DNA of 64,000 nucleotides from Tritrichomonas foetus (GCA_001839685.1 MLAK01000882.1:49133-113132), one strand, 5' to 3'. Counted from the stretch's first letter, positions 27,703-38,123 are shown. Notes: a model not told the origin generated them from the letters alone. Made by a program: numbers and translations.

Positions 27703-28380
27703 ATGTGCGGAAGATTTGCTTTAAACCGAGCCCTTGGGCAGCTTCGAGCCAATGTTAATGCAAGAAGAGTCAACACCAACGGACAAAATTTCACTCCATC
27801 AAATAACATCGCTCCACAAAGACACGTCCCAGTTGTCACCAACAATGAGATTAGCTTGATGTTTTGGGGCGTTGAAAAAAACGGTAACACTTTAATCAAT
27901 GCTCGATCAGAAAATGTTCAAAACGTCTTTAATGAAGATATCGCTGAAAGGAGATGTGTTGTTCCAGCAGAAGGTTACTTTGAATGGGATAAAACCAAAC
28001 AGCCCCACTTTTTTAAGAGAAATAATAACGAATTATTATTTTTAGCTGCAGTTTACACAAAACGTAATTGTTTCACAATTCTAACACGTAGTGCTAGCCA
28101 GAAATTGAATAAAATTCATGAAAGAATGCCAATCATTTTCTCTCTATCACAAATCGCTCTCTGGGAAAGCTCACACTGGCGTTCAATGCTTGATGATAAG
28201 CCACCTGAACTTTCGTTCTATCCAGTATCCAAGATTTCCCTACGACCAGGCTACACTGGTCCTGAATGTGTCACTGAAATAAAAATTAAGAAGCAAACTG
28301 ACCTCCTCGGCTTTTTAAAGACGCAAACAAAAGAAAAAGTTACGGAAGTAACACCAACAATTGAAAAAATTATGAAGTAA
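27703..28380 (+). CDS. SRAP-domain abasic-site shield (HMCES/YedK type)
   Basis: A 225-aa protein of the SOS-response-associated peptidase family. The family forms a covalent link through Cys2 to abasic sites in single-stranded DNA, protecting them during replication. All key residues are present: MCGRF with C2 exposed after Met removal, N66 and R68 in NARSE, E90 in PAEGYFEW, and H139 in HERMP. The start is fixed by the need for Cys at position 2. The length equals bacterial YedK (about 222 aa) rather than vertebrate HMCES (about 350 aa). Near the C-terminus QTDLLGFL (198-205) resembles a PCNA-interacting box, with Leu in the last aromatic position. The stop is followed after about 10 bases by AATAAA. 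Nuclear localisation is inferred. Confidence 0.95.
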   Translation: MCGRFALNRALGQLRANVNARRVNTNGQNFTPSNNIAPQRHVPVVTNNEISLMFWGVEKNGNTLINARSENVQNVFNEDIAERRCVVPAEGYFEWDKTKQPHFFKRNNNELLFLAAVYTKRNCFTILTRSASQKLNKIHERMPIIFSLSQIALWESSHWRSMLDDKPPELSFYPVSKISLRPGYTGPECVTEIKIKKQTDLLGFLKTQTKEKVTEVTPTIEKIMK

Positions 28381-28784
28381 CATGTTTGGAATAAATTTTA
28401 AAATTGTAATGCTCATTTTTAGATAATAATATACATTTTAATTTTTATTTATACTTCTGCATTGGAACCAAACGTAAAAAAGATAGTATCAATTCTCAAG
28501 GTGAATCTGAATTTCTGGCTTAACTTTTCGTCGTAATGCAGATGTATATTTTATTTTTATTTTTTCGTTTTAAGGATCTGTTTTGTGTCTATAAAATAAT
28601 TAGGTGATGTGAAAAATATTTATGATTTGTTGAAGCTATTTTATATTTCTGGTTGTTATATGGTATGTTTATTATTAGAGAAAGATTTATTGAAATGAAT
28701 ACGTAATATATATGGAGAAATTGAAGATGAATGGAGAGGAAATAAATTGAGGGGAAAAAAGTCACGTTTAAAAATTCACTCTAA
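28381..28784. other. Intergenic, no gene seen
   Basis: 404 AT-rich bases between two + strand genes. AATAAA follows the upstream stop, and TCACT lies about 10 bases before the separase ATG. Confidence 0.55.
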
Positions 28785-31574
28785 ATGGAAAAATCGGAAA
28801 TAGAATCTGCCCTACAGATCCTTAGTAGCCTTTCAAAAGACGGGAGGAAGTACATGCAGATGTGTGACCATATCAGGTTTGCAGTATCCCCATCAGGATC
28901 ATATCCTGGTGTGATAGAACAACTCCCTTCCAAAGTGCTGAGAACCATTTGCCAAGTTTTTTGTGAATTTAGTTCATGCATCACCAACAGTTCCAATAAA
29001 TTTGGTAAAGATCACTTCTCACGTGCAGTAGATGCCATGAACAAAGCTTCACTGGCCTATGCAATCCTATATGTGAGATATGGAAATGAAGAAATGTTTT
29101 CAAGGTGTCTTCTTTGCATAGAAGAAGGAATGAAAATATCCAAAAATTTTGTTCCAAATGACGCAATTTATTTGGCATCATCAGCATTTAATATTGGTGC
29201 ATATATATTCAAAGCCAAAGAATACCAAAGTGCTTTAGAACTTTTTAAAACTACAATTTCGCTCACATCTAATGGGAATTCACCTGAACTTGAAGCGAAA
29301 GCATACCAATGGAAAGCTCAATGTTTAATTGCTATTGGGAAATGTAACTCAGACTCGTTTATCGAATCAATCGAACGGTGTTCAGATAAGAAGTCTGTCA
29401 TAAATTCATGGATTGGGTTGGATCCTCCTTCAAATCCAACAATAATAGCAACATTAGTTGGAAAAATTGATGATTCTGATATTAATATTATGTCATATTT
29501 TGTTCTAAATGGATTTTTTAGCATCATACCTATAGAATCCGAACTTTATCAAGTTTTTCCAGAAATAAATCCACCAAAATCCATAGTATCCAAACATGAT
29601 CAACGACAGTACGAAACGTGTGCTTCATATTTTCGGTCTCTCATGTTTCTTGAATGTAAAAATGAAGCCATTAACTTCTTAAAATCAATTAAAACTGAAA
29701 GGCTTACATCATGTACATATCTTGTTCTAATGTTCATTTACTATTGGATTGTTGAATCCAATATTGCACTTGATATGCTTGATGAAGCACTATGGTATGC
29801 CAAACAAATGAGGAAACTTTTGGAAATTTTCCCTTTTGCATCAGGATTTGGCACATTTTTAGAAATGAAATGTCGAATCAAGAAAAATGATTTTGATGAG
29901 ATGAAACCTGTCATTCCTCTTCAATTCAAGAGCTCATTTAATTGGAAAATGATTGATTATTGTATTGCTGCTACAAGACTTGCACGAGAAAAAAATGAAG
30001 AGTGTTTTCGATATTTCCAGTACATCATTGATGATCCAAATCCAATAATAAAAAGTGAAATAATGCATTATTATGCCTCAGCCTGTCGTTTGTTTGGTGT
30101 TTATCCAGACTTAAATGAAATTATGCAACAATGTATTAGGCCAAATGATGTTAAAGCAATGTATTTGTATCATCGCTCAATTCAACAACTCATGGCAGAA
30201 AATATTGATGATTTTTGGTCCTACAATAATCCTGTTCCACCACCTAAGAATATTCTGAATAATCTCAAAGAAGCAGAAAAATATGCATTCGGAAGACCCA
30301 CTTTACTGAGGAAGATCTTACAGTTACAAGCGCTTGCAATTGGGACAAATGATCATATAAAAACCGCTTTCATTTTAACAACATCGCTTTCACAATCGCT
30401 TGATAAATTTATCCCATCAACGTCACAAAACAAATTTCAAATCCCTTTTCCAATCCTTTCTATTGCATATTTAAGGATTCCTGGACTTGATAAGTGTCTC
30501 TTATTCGCTTTATACCATCCAACATCACGACCGTTAGTTGTTAGAATTCCATGTAAATCAGAATTCGATGACATCATTGATGAAATTGATCTAATTGAAG
30601 AAGAATCTACGGCAGTTCCGCATAACCTAAAGCGTGAAGAATGGTGGACAATCAAACATAAACTCGATTTTCGTTTAGAAAAAGTCATTGCACAACTCGA
30701 GAAACTTCTTGGAGTATGGAGAGGTCTGTTTGCTCCTATTATGTACAAGCCAAATCATTCAACTTCTATATCCACTTTGATAACAAGCCTCTTTTGTGAA
30801 AAAGAGCATAGAGAACAAATCGAAATGATGATTGGTCATCAAATTGACTTGTTATCTTATACCCAAACCAAAATACTGTCTTTATCTCTTATTCTAGGAA
30901 AGACTGTTCATCGAATTCCTTGGGAATCACTTCCAGTTATCGAAAAATTTGGGATTGCTGTGACTCGAATTCCATCACTCCGACTTGTTGCACTACATTC
31001 AATTGACGATTCAATTCCAATCGATGTTGATCCACATTGTGCATATTTCGTTCTGAATCCTGTTGGGGATTTGGATAACACTGAAAAAACATTCGCTGAT
31101 GTATTTGAGGTTGACTTTGAATGGGATGGAAGAATTGGAAGTCTTCCAGATAAGGAAACAATTCATGAAGCATTACAAAATTGTGATCTTTTTGTATATT
31201 GTGGACATGGAAGTGGAAATGAGTATTTCAACTACACAGAAATGATTGAACATGGTCAGAAATGTCGAGCATCAATGCTTCTGATGGGATGCAAATCTTG
31301 TGAACTCAACGAAGAAGGTGATTCTGACCCTCGTGGGGTTCCAGTTGAATTCATTATTGCAGGTGCAGGATCTGTTGTTGGAAATTTGTGGAATGTGACA
31401 GACAGAGACATCGACAGATTCCTGCTCGCTCTTCTAAACAGAACAGTGATGAATGGACCATGTACACTTGAAGAAGCTGTACTTCAAGCAAGGAATGCAT
31501 GCAAATTGAGATACCTTACTGGCGCAGCACCAGTCATATATGGATTTCCAACCGTTTTTAAAAGTAATCAATAA
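28785..31574 (+). CDS. ESP1: Separase (peptidase C50)
   Basis: A 929-aa caspase-fold protease that cleaves the cohesin kleisin to start anaphase. The C-terminal catalytic domain is clear. YCGHGSG contains the catalytic H808, and LLMGCKSC contains the nucleophile C836, 28 residues later, close to the spacing in other separases. The segment RGVPVEFIIAGAGSVVGNLWNVTDRDIDRF matches the conserved end of the domain. Upstream is a helical, TPR-like region that stands in for the long superhelical region. The protein is much shorter than human (about 2100 aa) or yeast (about 1600 aa) separase. The symbol is by family, not by proven orthology to one species. The stop is followed by AATAAA within 15 bases. 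Confidence 0.93.
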   Translation: MEKSEIESALQILSSLSKDGRKYMQMCDHIRFAVSPSGSYPGVIEQLPSKVLRTICQVFCEFSSCITNSSNKFGKDHFSRAVDAMNKASLAYAILYVRYGNEEMFSRCLLCIEEGMKISKNFVPNDAIYLASSAFNIGAYIFKAKEYQSALELFKTTISLTSNGNSPELEAKAYQWKAQCLIAIGKCNSDSFIESIERCSDKKSVINSWIGLDPPSNPTIIATLVGKIDDSDINIMSYFVLNGFFSIIPIESELYQVFPEINPPKSIVSKHDQRQYETCASYFRSLMFLECKNEAINFLKSIKTERLTSCTYLVLMFIYYWIVESNIALDMLDEALWYAKQMRKLLEIFPFASGFGTFLEMKCRIKKNDFDEMKPVIPLQFKSSFNWKMIDYCIAATRLAREKNEECFRYFQYIIDDPNPIIKSEIMHYYASACRLFGVYPDLNEIMQQCIRPNDVKAMYLYHRSIQQLMAENIDDFWSYNNPVPPPKNILNNLKEAEKYAFGRPTLLRKILQLQALAIGTNDHIKTAFILTTSLSQSLDKFIPSTSQNKFQIPFPILSIAYLRIPGLDKCLLFALYHPTSRPLVVRIPCKSEFDDIIDEIDLIEEESTAVPHNLKREEWWTIKHKLDFRLEKVIAQLEKLLGVWRGLFAPIMYKPNHSTSISTLITSLFCEKEHREQIEMMIGHQIDLLSYTQTKILSLSLILGKTVHRIPWESLPVIEKFGIAVTRIPSLRLVALHSIDDSIPIDVDPHCAYFVLNPVGDLDNTEKTFADVFEVDFEWDGRIGSLPDKETIHEALQNCDLFVYCGHGSGNEYFNYTEMIEHGQKCRASMLLMGCKSCELNEEGDSDPRGVPVEFIIAGAGSVVGNLWNVTDRDIDRFLLALLNRTVMNGPCTLEEAVLQARNACKLRYLTGAAPVIYGFPTVFKSNQ

Positions 31575-31728
31575 GAAAACAATAAAGATTTAAAGTTTTA
31601 AATGAATCAAATGATTTCCCCTCCCCCAAATGATTACACATTTCATGCAATTTGATTTTAATATATTTATTATATTTATTTTGTCAAGTCACATAGATCC
31701 TCTATAAGGGATATGAGTTTTAATAAAA

Positions 31729-33087
31729 TTAAATATTTGCTTCTATTTCCAAAAAGTGTTGAAAATGTGTGATTATCTCCTCATGATTAATATCATTGGT
31801 TGTTAAATAGATATTAAATATGCTCGAATCAATTATATCTCGATTTAAATTAAACTTTTCGAATAATCCCAATTTTGCAATTTTAATTAATGATTCTATT
31901 AATAAAGTGCAATTTTGTCCGGCTGTATTACATAAAACTTCTTCTAATATGAAATATCCACCATGCTCAATCAAATGATCAATGTTTTCACATGATTCAA
32001 ATAAGATGTATTGTGCAAGTAACATTGCTGTTTTAAATTTTGCAAAGACTTTCATCAATTCGAAATTCTTAATTAATAGACACAATAGTCCGCTTTCTAA
32101 GAAAAAATTGTTTTGATATCGAATTGTTGTGAAGATAAATTCACTAATAGCCGACCAATACTGCTTATCGTTTATATAAAATTCGTTTTCTTTCAATTTT
32201 ATAATTATGAACTGATAAAGTTGTGGAATATTTAAAATTTCAATATCATCAAACATAATTATTGCATTAATAATAGGGAAAGAATAGTTTAGATTCCATG
32301 CATTTGAAATATTATCATGACAAAGAAATAGGTCAAAAAAGGAAGGTGATTTAACCACCAAATATGTACTTTCATTTCGAATTGCAAGAGAAATAACAGG
32401 AAGAAGGAATTCATTGAAAAGTTTAATATCGTGAAGAATTATAAAGTAATTAATGTAGAATGGGATTATTTTATCCATATATTGGTAACTGTTAACATCT
32501 AAAACGAGATAGAGTTTTTTTAAAGATATTAACGAAAGCAAATAAAATTGATGGGGTGGTTTTTCTTTCGAAATTAATGAATGCAAAATGTTGATAAAGC
32601 CTTGATGAATTAAATAGTGCGCACAATCTTTATTTTTGATAAAATAGGTAACTAACTCAAGTAACGAACTCCAAAAAGGAAATCTGAAATCTAGATTGTG
32701 GAGTGAAATTTGGATGATTGTTTGAATATGATTGAGATTCTTTTCAATGGATAAATCGCATTCTTTTAAAATTCCGATCATAAACTCGATTAATTCATTA
32801 ATTTTTTGTAAATCATTGCGAATAGATTCATCAAAAATATGTGCAAGATTCTCAAAAAAAAGGTCATTTTCGATAATAACTTCTTCAAAAAATTGAATAT
32901 CGTTTAAAAGATAGAATAAATCTGATGTGTGAATTTCATCATTATCATATCGGAATATATTCATAATTTTGTGGAAATTTGCGATTTTTTCAGAATTGGC
33001 TTTCTGATTGTTTGATATATTTCCATATTCTTCGTAAATATCCAATCTGTTATGTAGTGATTCTATTTCTTTATACGAAACATACAT
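31729..33087 (-). CDS. ARM-like helical protein, function unknown
   Basis: A 452-aa protein not recognised as a known family. It consists of repeated amphipathic helices with Ile, Leu, Phe and Asn enrichment, in the style of armadillo/HEAT solenoids. A segment such as HYLIHQGFINILHSLIS recalls an ARM repeat, and a second similar pattern is DHLIEHGGYFILEEVL. No signal peptide, membrane span or enzyme motif is seen. It is convergent with separase (154 bases between stops). TCATT lies about 20 bases before the ATG. Confidence 0.75.
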   Translation of the reverse strand: MYVSYKEIESLHNRLDIYEEYGNISNNQKANSEKIANFHKIMNIFRYDNDEIHTSDLFYLLNDIQFFEEVIIENDLFFENLAHIFDESIRNDLQKINELIEFMIGILKECDLSIEKNLNHIQTIIQISLHNLDFRFPFWSSLLELVTYFIKNKDCAHYLIHQGFINILHSLISKEKPPHQFYLLSLISLKKLYLVLDVNSYQYMDKIIPFYINYFIILHDIKLFNEFLLPVISLAIRNESTYLVVKSPSFFDLFLCHDNISNAWNLNYSFPIINAIIMFDDIEILNIPQLYQFIIIKLKENEFYINDKQYWSAISEFIFTTIRYQNNFFLESGLLCLLIKNFELMKVFAKFKTAMLLAQYILFESCENIDHLIEHGGYFILEEVLCNTAGQNCTLLIESLIKIAKLGLFEKFNLNRDIIDSSIFNIYLTTNDINHEEIITHFQHFLEIEANI

Positions 33088-33499
33088 ATGACTAGATTTG
33101 GAAATGACTTTGGAAACAAATAATATGGTTATATTTTATTTTGTGAGATACTCTGTTCAAACAAAGTCAACGAAAAACGACGGTTATTCATTTTAAAAAA
33201 TCGCACTATTAGAGAGAGGAGTTCACAGATTTTCCAAATTAGGCATTATTGACTTAAAACTTTGCCAGTGTCATGATTTTCGAAAGCATATTTAATAATA
33301 ATAATAAATCATTCAAAAAGATTTTAATCACACAACAAATAATTACCAGAATAATGAATTAACTATATTTAATTTTTTCTTTTATTATTATTAGCATTAT
33401 TTATTTATTTAGAGGAAAAAAACAAAAAAAGGAATTGACTATTTATTAGCATGATGTGTTGTTTGAGTTAAAGTTGAGTCAACTTGCACTTGTGGAATT
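33088..33499. other. Intergenic, no gene seen
   Basis: 412 bases between two - strand genes. It contains short (TAA)n and (ATT)n tracts at about 33293-33306 and 33372-33410. Nothing else was supported. Confidence 0.6.
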
Positions 33500-36400
33500 T
33501 TAACAAGAGTGTTTGATTGTATAATTTGTCGTAATAGAATTCTTGTTGATCAAAGGAGGGCATAGGGGTTGAAAACGATTTTTATATTCTAGTAATTTTG
33601 GGTCATTTTGATGTTGAATTATTGAATCATCACAGTATCGTCTAATGATTTCGATATTTGTTAAATCTAATCGCGCATAATATATTTCAAAGTTATGGTA
33701 TCTGTTTAATGCCAATAAAGCTTGATTTCTTCCATTAGGATCAAGGAAAATTCGATTAATTGGTAGATGATTTCGAAGATGAATATAAATCACTTTGTTA
33801 ATGATTGAATTTATATTTTTGGCATTATTTTGATTATTATTCTGAATATTATGTTGAATACATGTGAATAAAGCATCAAGATCACTGTTATTAAAATTGT
33901 TATTTTTATCAACTCTCATTTGAAAACCATAGAGAATTCCATTCTGACTATCAAATAATAACGAATCGTAAAAACTTTGATATGCAGAGTTTGGAATATA
34001 TAGATAATTCTTATCTGCAAAATTTGGAATATTAAATAAATTATCAATGAATTGCTGGGGTGAAACATTTTTTGTTACAACTACTTCAGTGCAGGCATTT
34101 ATGAATAAATTGAAATTAAAAAAATTTGATTCATAAACAAGAACATTTTCATGTAATTTTTGGTTAAATGCTGAACTAACTTTGACGCAATTCAAGAGGC
34201 ATGGTTTTTGAAGATTTAAGTTTCCTAAACCTTCGAAAAGATAACCAGTATGTTGGTTACGAAATAACGCGAAAACCTGTGTTAATAAACTTTTGTTATC
34301 AACATTATTTTTATCAAGAAAACCAAGTACTAACTCTTTTGCAATATCGGATGTAAAATTTAATAACGAATCATAATTCCTTGAAGGGGAAATAAATAAA
34401 TTATTTGGATATGGTGTCATAAAAAATAAATAGTTTTGTTTGTCAATTAATTCAGATAGTTGTGATACTTTCATAATATCATTACTTCTTAACTGCCTTA
34501 TCATTTTTAAAAGTAAATCGTCCTCAAGCATAGAAGTTCTATGAGTTTTAGCTAATATTAGGGCATCTCGAATGTTAAAATTAATATATTTGGAAATTAT
34601 GCGTGCATTTTCAAGCATTTTTCTTTTATGACCTCCTCTACAAAGTAAAATTGTTGACTGAAATTCATATGGGGTACAAGCTGGAGCAACTATTGGAATA
34701 TCATAGTGAGAACTTAGAATTGAATGATTATATGATGAACTCAATATAAATTTCTGTTCCCCTGACTTTGGAGAAGGACATCCATCAAAAATTTTCAGAC
34801 ATATAAACTTTTCGTCATTAATAATCCATTTAATAGATTCATTTTCATCACATCTTATTATATTGAAACCATTACTTTTATAAAAATTACTTGAAATGTC
34901 ATTGATAGATAGAAATTTGGGTTCATTATTTTCAATTTGGTATAATTGAGTAAAAATAATTTTAATTTTGGTGAGTCCATTTACTGTTACAATGCTGATT
35001 CGCTCTGAATATTCACCAATATGTATTAATCCTTCCAAACGAAATATCAATATGTTTTCTGGGTAAAGCATTTCAAATTCTGAATTTCCTTGTTTCCTTG
35101 GAACAAAAGAAATGGATATTGCGTTGAGTTGTTTAAATCCATTGTATTTACGAAATAAACACAACAATTCATTATCACTACTTTTAACCCATCTTAAGAC
35201 CAAATAAAAAAGAAATGTTGTTTTTCCAATCCCTGGTGATCCAGTTAAATGAAAGCAGCGTGAACAATCTCGAGATAATAAATAATTTTTTATTTTTGCA
35301 AAAAAAGATGGATACCATTTCAATATTCGAACTCCTACCATTTGTTGATTATAATCCATTCTAATCACATTTTTTCCAAATTGATTGGGTTCTTTATCAT
35401 CAATATTTGTTGAACTTAGAAATAAAATGTAATTATTTTCTTTTGAACAAAGCAATGAAAGAAACGAATAAAAATAACTAGATTCACATTCTCTATTCCA
35501 TTCATAGAGATGAAGTATCGAATGATCTAAAAATAAGCTTTGAAGGTTATTAGAAAGAGAAATTGAACAATTAAAATCAATCTCATAATTGTTTTTTTTA
35601 ATTATTTGATTGACATCTATATTAAAATGTATTGGTGACTTTAAAGCGACAAGAAAAATTAAAACTTTTTCAATTAAATACTGCTTTTCATTTTCCAAAT
35701 TACGAAGTACACTAGTAAATAACTGTTCATTAAAGCATAAAATAGATTTTAAACTATTCGTAATTGGAATATGATGAATGAAATAATTGTGTAACCACTG
35801 TTGTATTTTATATAGAATTTCACAAAATATTTTATCATATTTACATGATTGTACAATTTGTGTAAGTACTTCATTCACTGTTTCATAACAAAAAGAAATA
35901 GGGAAAAGATTTGAGATTAAAAATGGGTCGGGATCATTTCCAAATACAATGATATTCCATGTATTCAAAATTGAATTAATATCACATCCATTAATCATTG
36001 ATTGTTTCAAAATATAATAATAAATACTAACATTAGTTGAAATCAATAATCTCACCTTTCTTATATTTTTTTCGCTCTGATTTTGGCTCTGGTTTACTTC
36101 ATTATGTCTTTCAAATTCAAGTATTGGACACACATGTTTACCCGAAAATAAGTCTTCAATATCATAGACATCATTGCAATTTTGAGTTTGATTTAAAACT
36201 CCTGTTGATTTTTCAGGGAATTGTGAAATTATTGGACATACCTTTTCACACGGAATAAATGAATCATAATAAGTAAAATCAGCTTCCCTTTCTATAGATG
36301 TGTTGTAGGCTTTACATATGGTATTTCTATAATCATTGATTTCAGAAGTAATTTCATAATCATCAAGATAGATTTCATGTCTATCAATTTCATAAGATAA

Positions 36401-36709
36401 ATCAAGTTGATCTAGCATCTTTAATTCAGCAAATCCGTCAATAAGAGGAGTGAGTAATTCTAAATCATCAAGAATAACCAATAAATTCATTGGTTTATTT
36501 CGTCTAATGATTTCTTGTATTAAACGGCATAAAGAATCAACATCATATGGGAAAAAATGTTTAACATTTGGCTGATTAGGCTTTTCAAAAAGCCTTGAAA
36601 TTTTTTGGTAAATTTCCAAATTTGATCTTTCGAAATTATAAAAGTCATTCAATTGGTATGGCTGGCTAAAAGCAACAGATATTTCTTCTTGGATTTGATT
36701 CAATGACAT
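33500..36709 (-). CDS. P-loop NTPase with Crinkler/RHS (CR)-like architecture
   Basis: A 1069-aa protein. A P-loop FHLTGSPGIGKTTFLFYLVLRW (G490 to T497) closely matches the GTPGIGKS(x)FL(x)YLL form used by Crinkler effectors of oomycetes and fungi and by trypanosome RHS proteins. Downstream, YDIPIVAPACTPYEFQSTILLCRGG followed by FNIRDAL recalls the family's (y..P.w...El....r..y...) helix region. The C-terminal part has LYIPNSAYQSFYDSLLF...ILYGFQMRV, which resembles the Y.P......D........fQ.T core of the restriction-endonuclease-like domain found in CR proteins. The N-terminal 450 residues are unrecognised and there is no signal peptide or LFLAK-type leader. The open frame extends nine codons further to a GTG; the ATG giving MSLNQIQEE is used. 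The NTPase call is firm; membership in the CR class and the nuclease domain are inferences. It may be host-acting, mobile-element-derived or nuclear. Confidence 0.7.
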   Translation of the reverse strand: MSLNQIQEEISVAFSQPYQLNDFYNFERSNLEIYQKISRLFEKPNQPNVKHFFPYDVDSLCRLIQEIIRRNKPMNLLVILDDLELLTPLIDGFAELKMLDQLDLSYEIDRHEIYLDDYEITSEINDYRNTICKAYNTSIEREADFTYYDSFIPCEKVCPIISQFPEKSTGVLNQTQNCNDVYDIEDLFSGKHVCPILEFERHNEVNQSQNQSEKNIRKVRLLISTNVSIYYYILKQSMINGCDINSILNTWNIIVFGNDPDPFLISNLFPISFCYETVNEVLTQIVQSCKYDKIFCEILYKIQQWLHNYFIHHIPITNSLKSILCFNEQLFTSVLRNLENEKQYLIEKVLIFLVALKSPIHFNIDVNQIIKKNNYEIDFNCSISLSNNLQSLFLDHSILHLYEWNRECESSYFYSFLSLLCSKENNYILFLSSTNIDDKEPNQFGKNVIRMDYNQQMVGVRILKWYPSFFAKIKNYLLSRDCSRCFHLTGSPGIGKTTFLFYLVLRWVKSSDNELLCLFRKYNGFKQLNAISISFVPRKQGNSEFEMLYPENILIFRLEGLIHIGEYSERISIVTVNGLTKIKIIFTQLYQIENNEPKFLSINDISSNFYKSNGFNIIRCDENESIKWIINDEKFICLKIFDGCPSPKSGEQKFILSSSYNHSILSSHYDIPIVAPACTPYEFQSTILLCRGGHKRKMLENARIISKYINFNIRDALILAKTHRTSMLEDDLLLKMIRQLRSNDIMKVSQLSELIDKQNYLFFMTPYPNNLFISPSRNYDSLLNFTSDIAKELVLGFLDKNNVDNKSLLTQVFALFRNQHTGYLFEGLGNLNLQKPCLLNCVKVSSAFNQKLHENVLVYESNFFNFNLFINACTEVVVTKNVSPQQFIDNLFNIPNFADKNYLYIPNSAYQSFYDSLLFDSQNGILYGFQMRVDKNNNFNNSDLDALFTCIQHNIQNNNQNNAKNINSIINKVIYIHLRNHLPINRIFLDPNGRNQALLALNRYHNFEIYYARLDLTNIEIIRRYCDDSIIQHQNDPKLLEYKNRFQPLCPPLINKNSITTNYTIKHSC

Positions 36710-36875
36710 GTTATCTTTTCGAGAGAGTGTTTTCACTTCACTGGGAACTTAAGGTATTTCCCTGAATTGTGGCAACTTTTACTATTTTTATTCAACTGTT
36801 ATCTCTTTCATGTATGACCATATAAATACAGAAAAAGTAGATAAGGTGACCAACTATAAAATTTACTTTATAAAA
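36710..36875. promoter_or_regulatory. Short divergent upstream region
   Basis: Only 100-166 bases separate the start of the CR-like gene and the start of the Rpn5 gene (depending on which Rpn5 ATG is used), so the two promoters overlap or are very compact. Confidence 0.4.
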
Positions 36876-38123
36876 ATGACGGAAGAACAAGTTAACTTAA
36901 CACCACTCGTCGAAGAGCAGCTTCCAACACTTCTTGCTCTTCCTTTTGAAGGAGCAATCGAAGGTCTTCATGCACTTGAACGTAAAACAAGAATCGCAAA
37001 AGACGATAATGCCAATTGTTTAGTCTGCAGCTCAATTATCAACCTTTGCGTCAATCAAGAACGATGGGAAGATCTCGGAACAAACGTTTCCATTCTTGCC
37101 AAACGTCGAGGATACTCACGAAAATCTGTATCTTCAATAGTCGGAATTTCTATGGATACTCTCAAAGACATCAAAGACGAAAACGTCAGAATTAATTTAA
37201 TCAAAATTCTCCGTGATGTAACCGAAGGCAAAATATTCGTCGAAGTCGAGCGCGCCAGACTGACAAGCATTTTAGTTGAATATCTAGAATCAAAAGGCGA
37301 TTTGAATGAGGCAATGAATTTACTGCAAGATTTAAGACTGGAAATTTTGACGACAATGGATGAAAAAGAACGCGTTGATTTAATGCTGCATCAATTCAAA
37401 TTATGTCTAGATTGCAAAGATCAACTCAGAGCTTCTCTTTGTGCTGAAAAAATTCATGACCAAAGGCTGAAAGATCCAGAATTAAAGCATAAATTTCTTG
37501 AGCTTTTAATTATCTACCATAATGACTTCACAAAAGATTACATGGAAATCGCAAAAGCACATTATGAAGTTTTCAAAATTACAAATGATTCTAGCTTCCT
37601 TATGAATTCAATAGTTAATGCTGTTCTTGCACCACATTCTCCAGAACAACTCCAGTTTTGTAATGAATTATTTTTACTTAAAGATTTGGCTCTTCTTCCA
37701 CAAGTGAAATTAATTTTGTCTGTTTTTATGGGACAAGATTTAGTTCCATGGCCTGAATTTGAATCACGATTTGCTGAAGTTATAAATGATGACAACAGAG
37801 AAGTAATGAGGCGAAGAGTTATCGAGCATGGACTAAGAGTTGTTTCTCATTTTTACACAAATATTCGACTTCAAAGACTTGCCGAACTTCTTCAACTTTC
37901 TGTCGACGAGCTTGAAGAGAGAATCATCGATCTTGTCTTTAATGAAGATTTCTATTCAAAAATTAATCGACCAAAAGGAATTGTTACTTTTAAGAAACAA
38001 CAAAAGGTGTCAGAAGTTGCAGATGAATTTTCTGCTGATATTATGAAGCTTTGTAAGCTCGTTGACCAAGCACACTCCCTCATCGAAAAGGAAAAACAAA
38101 ACATTCAAAGAGTGAAAGTGTAA
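36810..38123 (+). CDS. RPN5: 26S proteasome lid subunit Rpn5 (PSMD12)
   Basis: A 437-aa frame from the first ATG, or 415 aa from the second at 36876 (MTEEQVNLTPLVEEQL). The second fits the family's N-terminus better. The protein is a helical TPR-like solenoid ending in a PCI domain. Diagnostic segments are the N-terminal LALERKTR-like stretch (here ALERKTRIAKDD), ERARLTSILVEYLESKGD, and the C-terminal winged-helix region RLAELLQLSVDELEERIIDLV, followed by a helix for lid assembly. Rpn5 bridges the lid to the 20S core and base and positions Rpn11. The length is close to the 445-456 aa of yeast and human. The stop is followed by AATAAA at about 45 bases. Confidence 0.95.
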   Translation: MYDHINTEKVDKVTNYKIYFIKMTEEQVNLTPLVEEQLPTLLALPFEGAIEGLHALERKTRIAKDDNANCLVCSSIINLCVNQERWEDLGTNVSILAKRRGYSRKSVSSIVGISMDTLKDIKDENVRINLIKILRDVTEGKIFVEVERARLTSILVEYLESKGDLNEAMNLLQDLRLEILTTMDEKERVDLMLHQFKLCLDCKDQLRASLCAEKIHDQRLKDPELKHKFLELLIIYHNDFTKDYMEIAKAHYEVFKITNDSSFLMNSIVNAVLAPHSPEQLQFCNELFLLKDLALLPQVKLILSVFMGQDLVPWPEFESRFAEVINDDNREVMRRRVIEHGLRVVSHFYTNIRLQRLAELLQLSVDELEERIIDLVFNEDFYSKINRPKGIVTFKKQQKVSEVADEFSADIMKLCKLVDQAHSLIEKEKQNIQRVKV

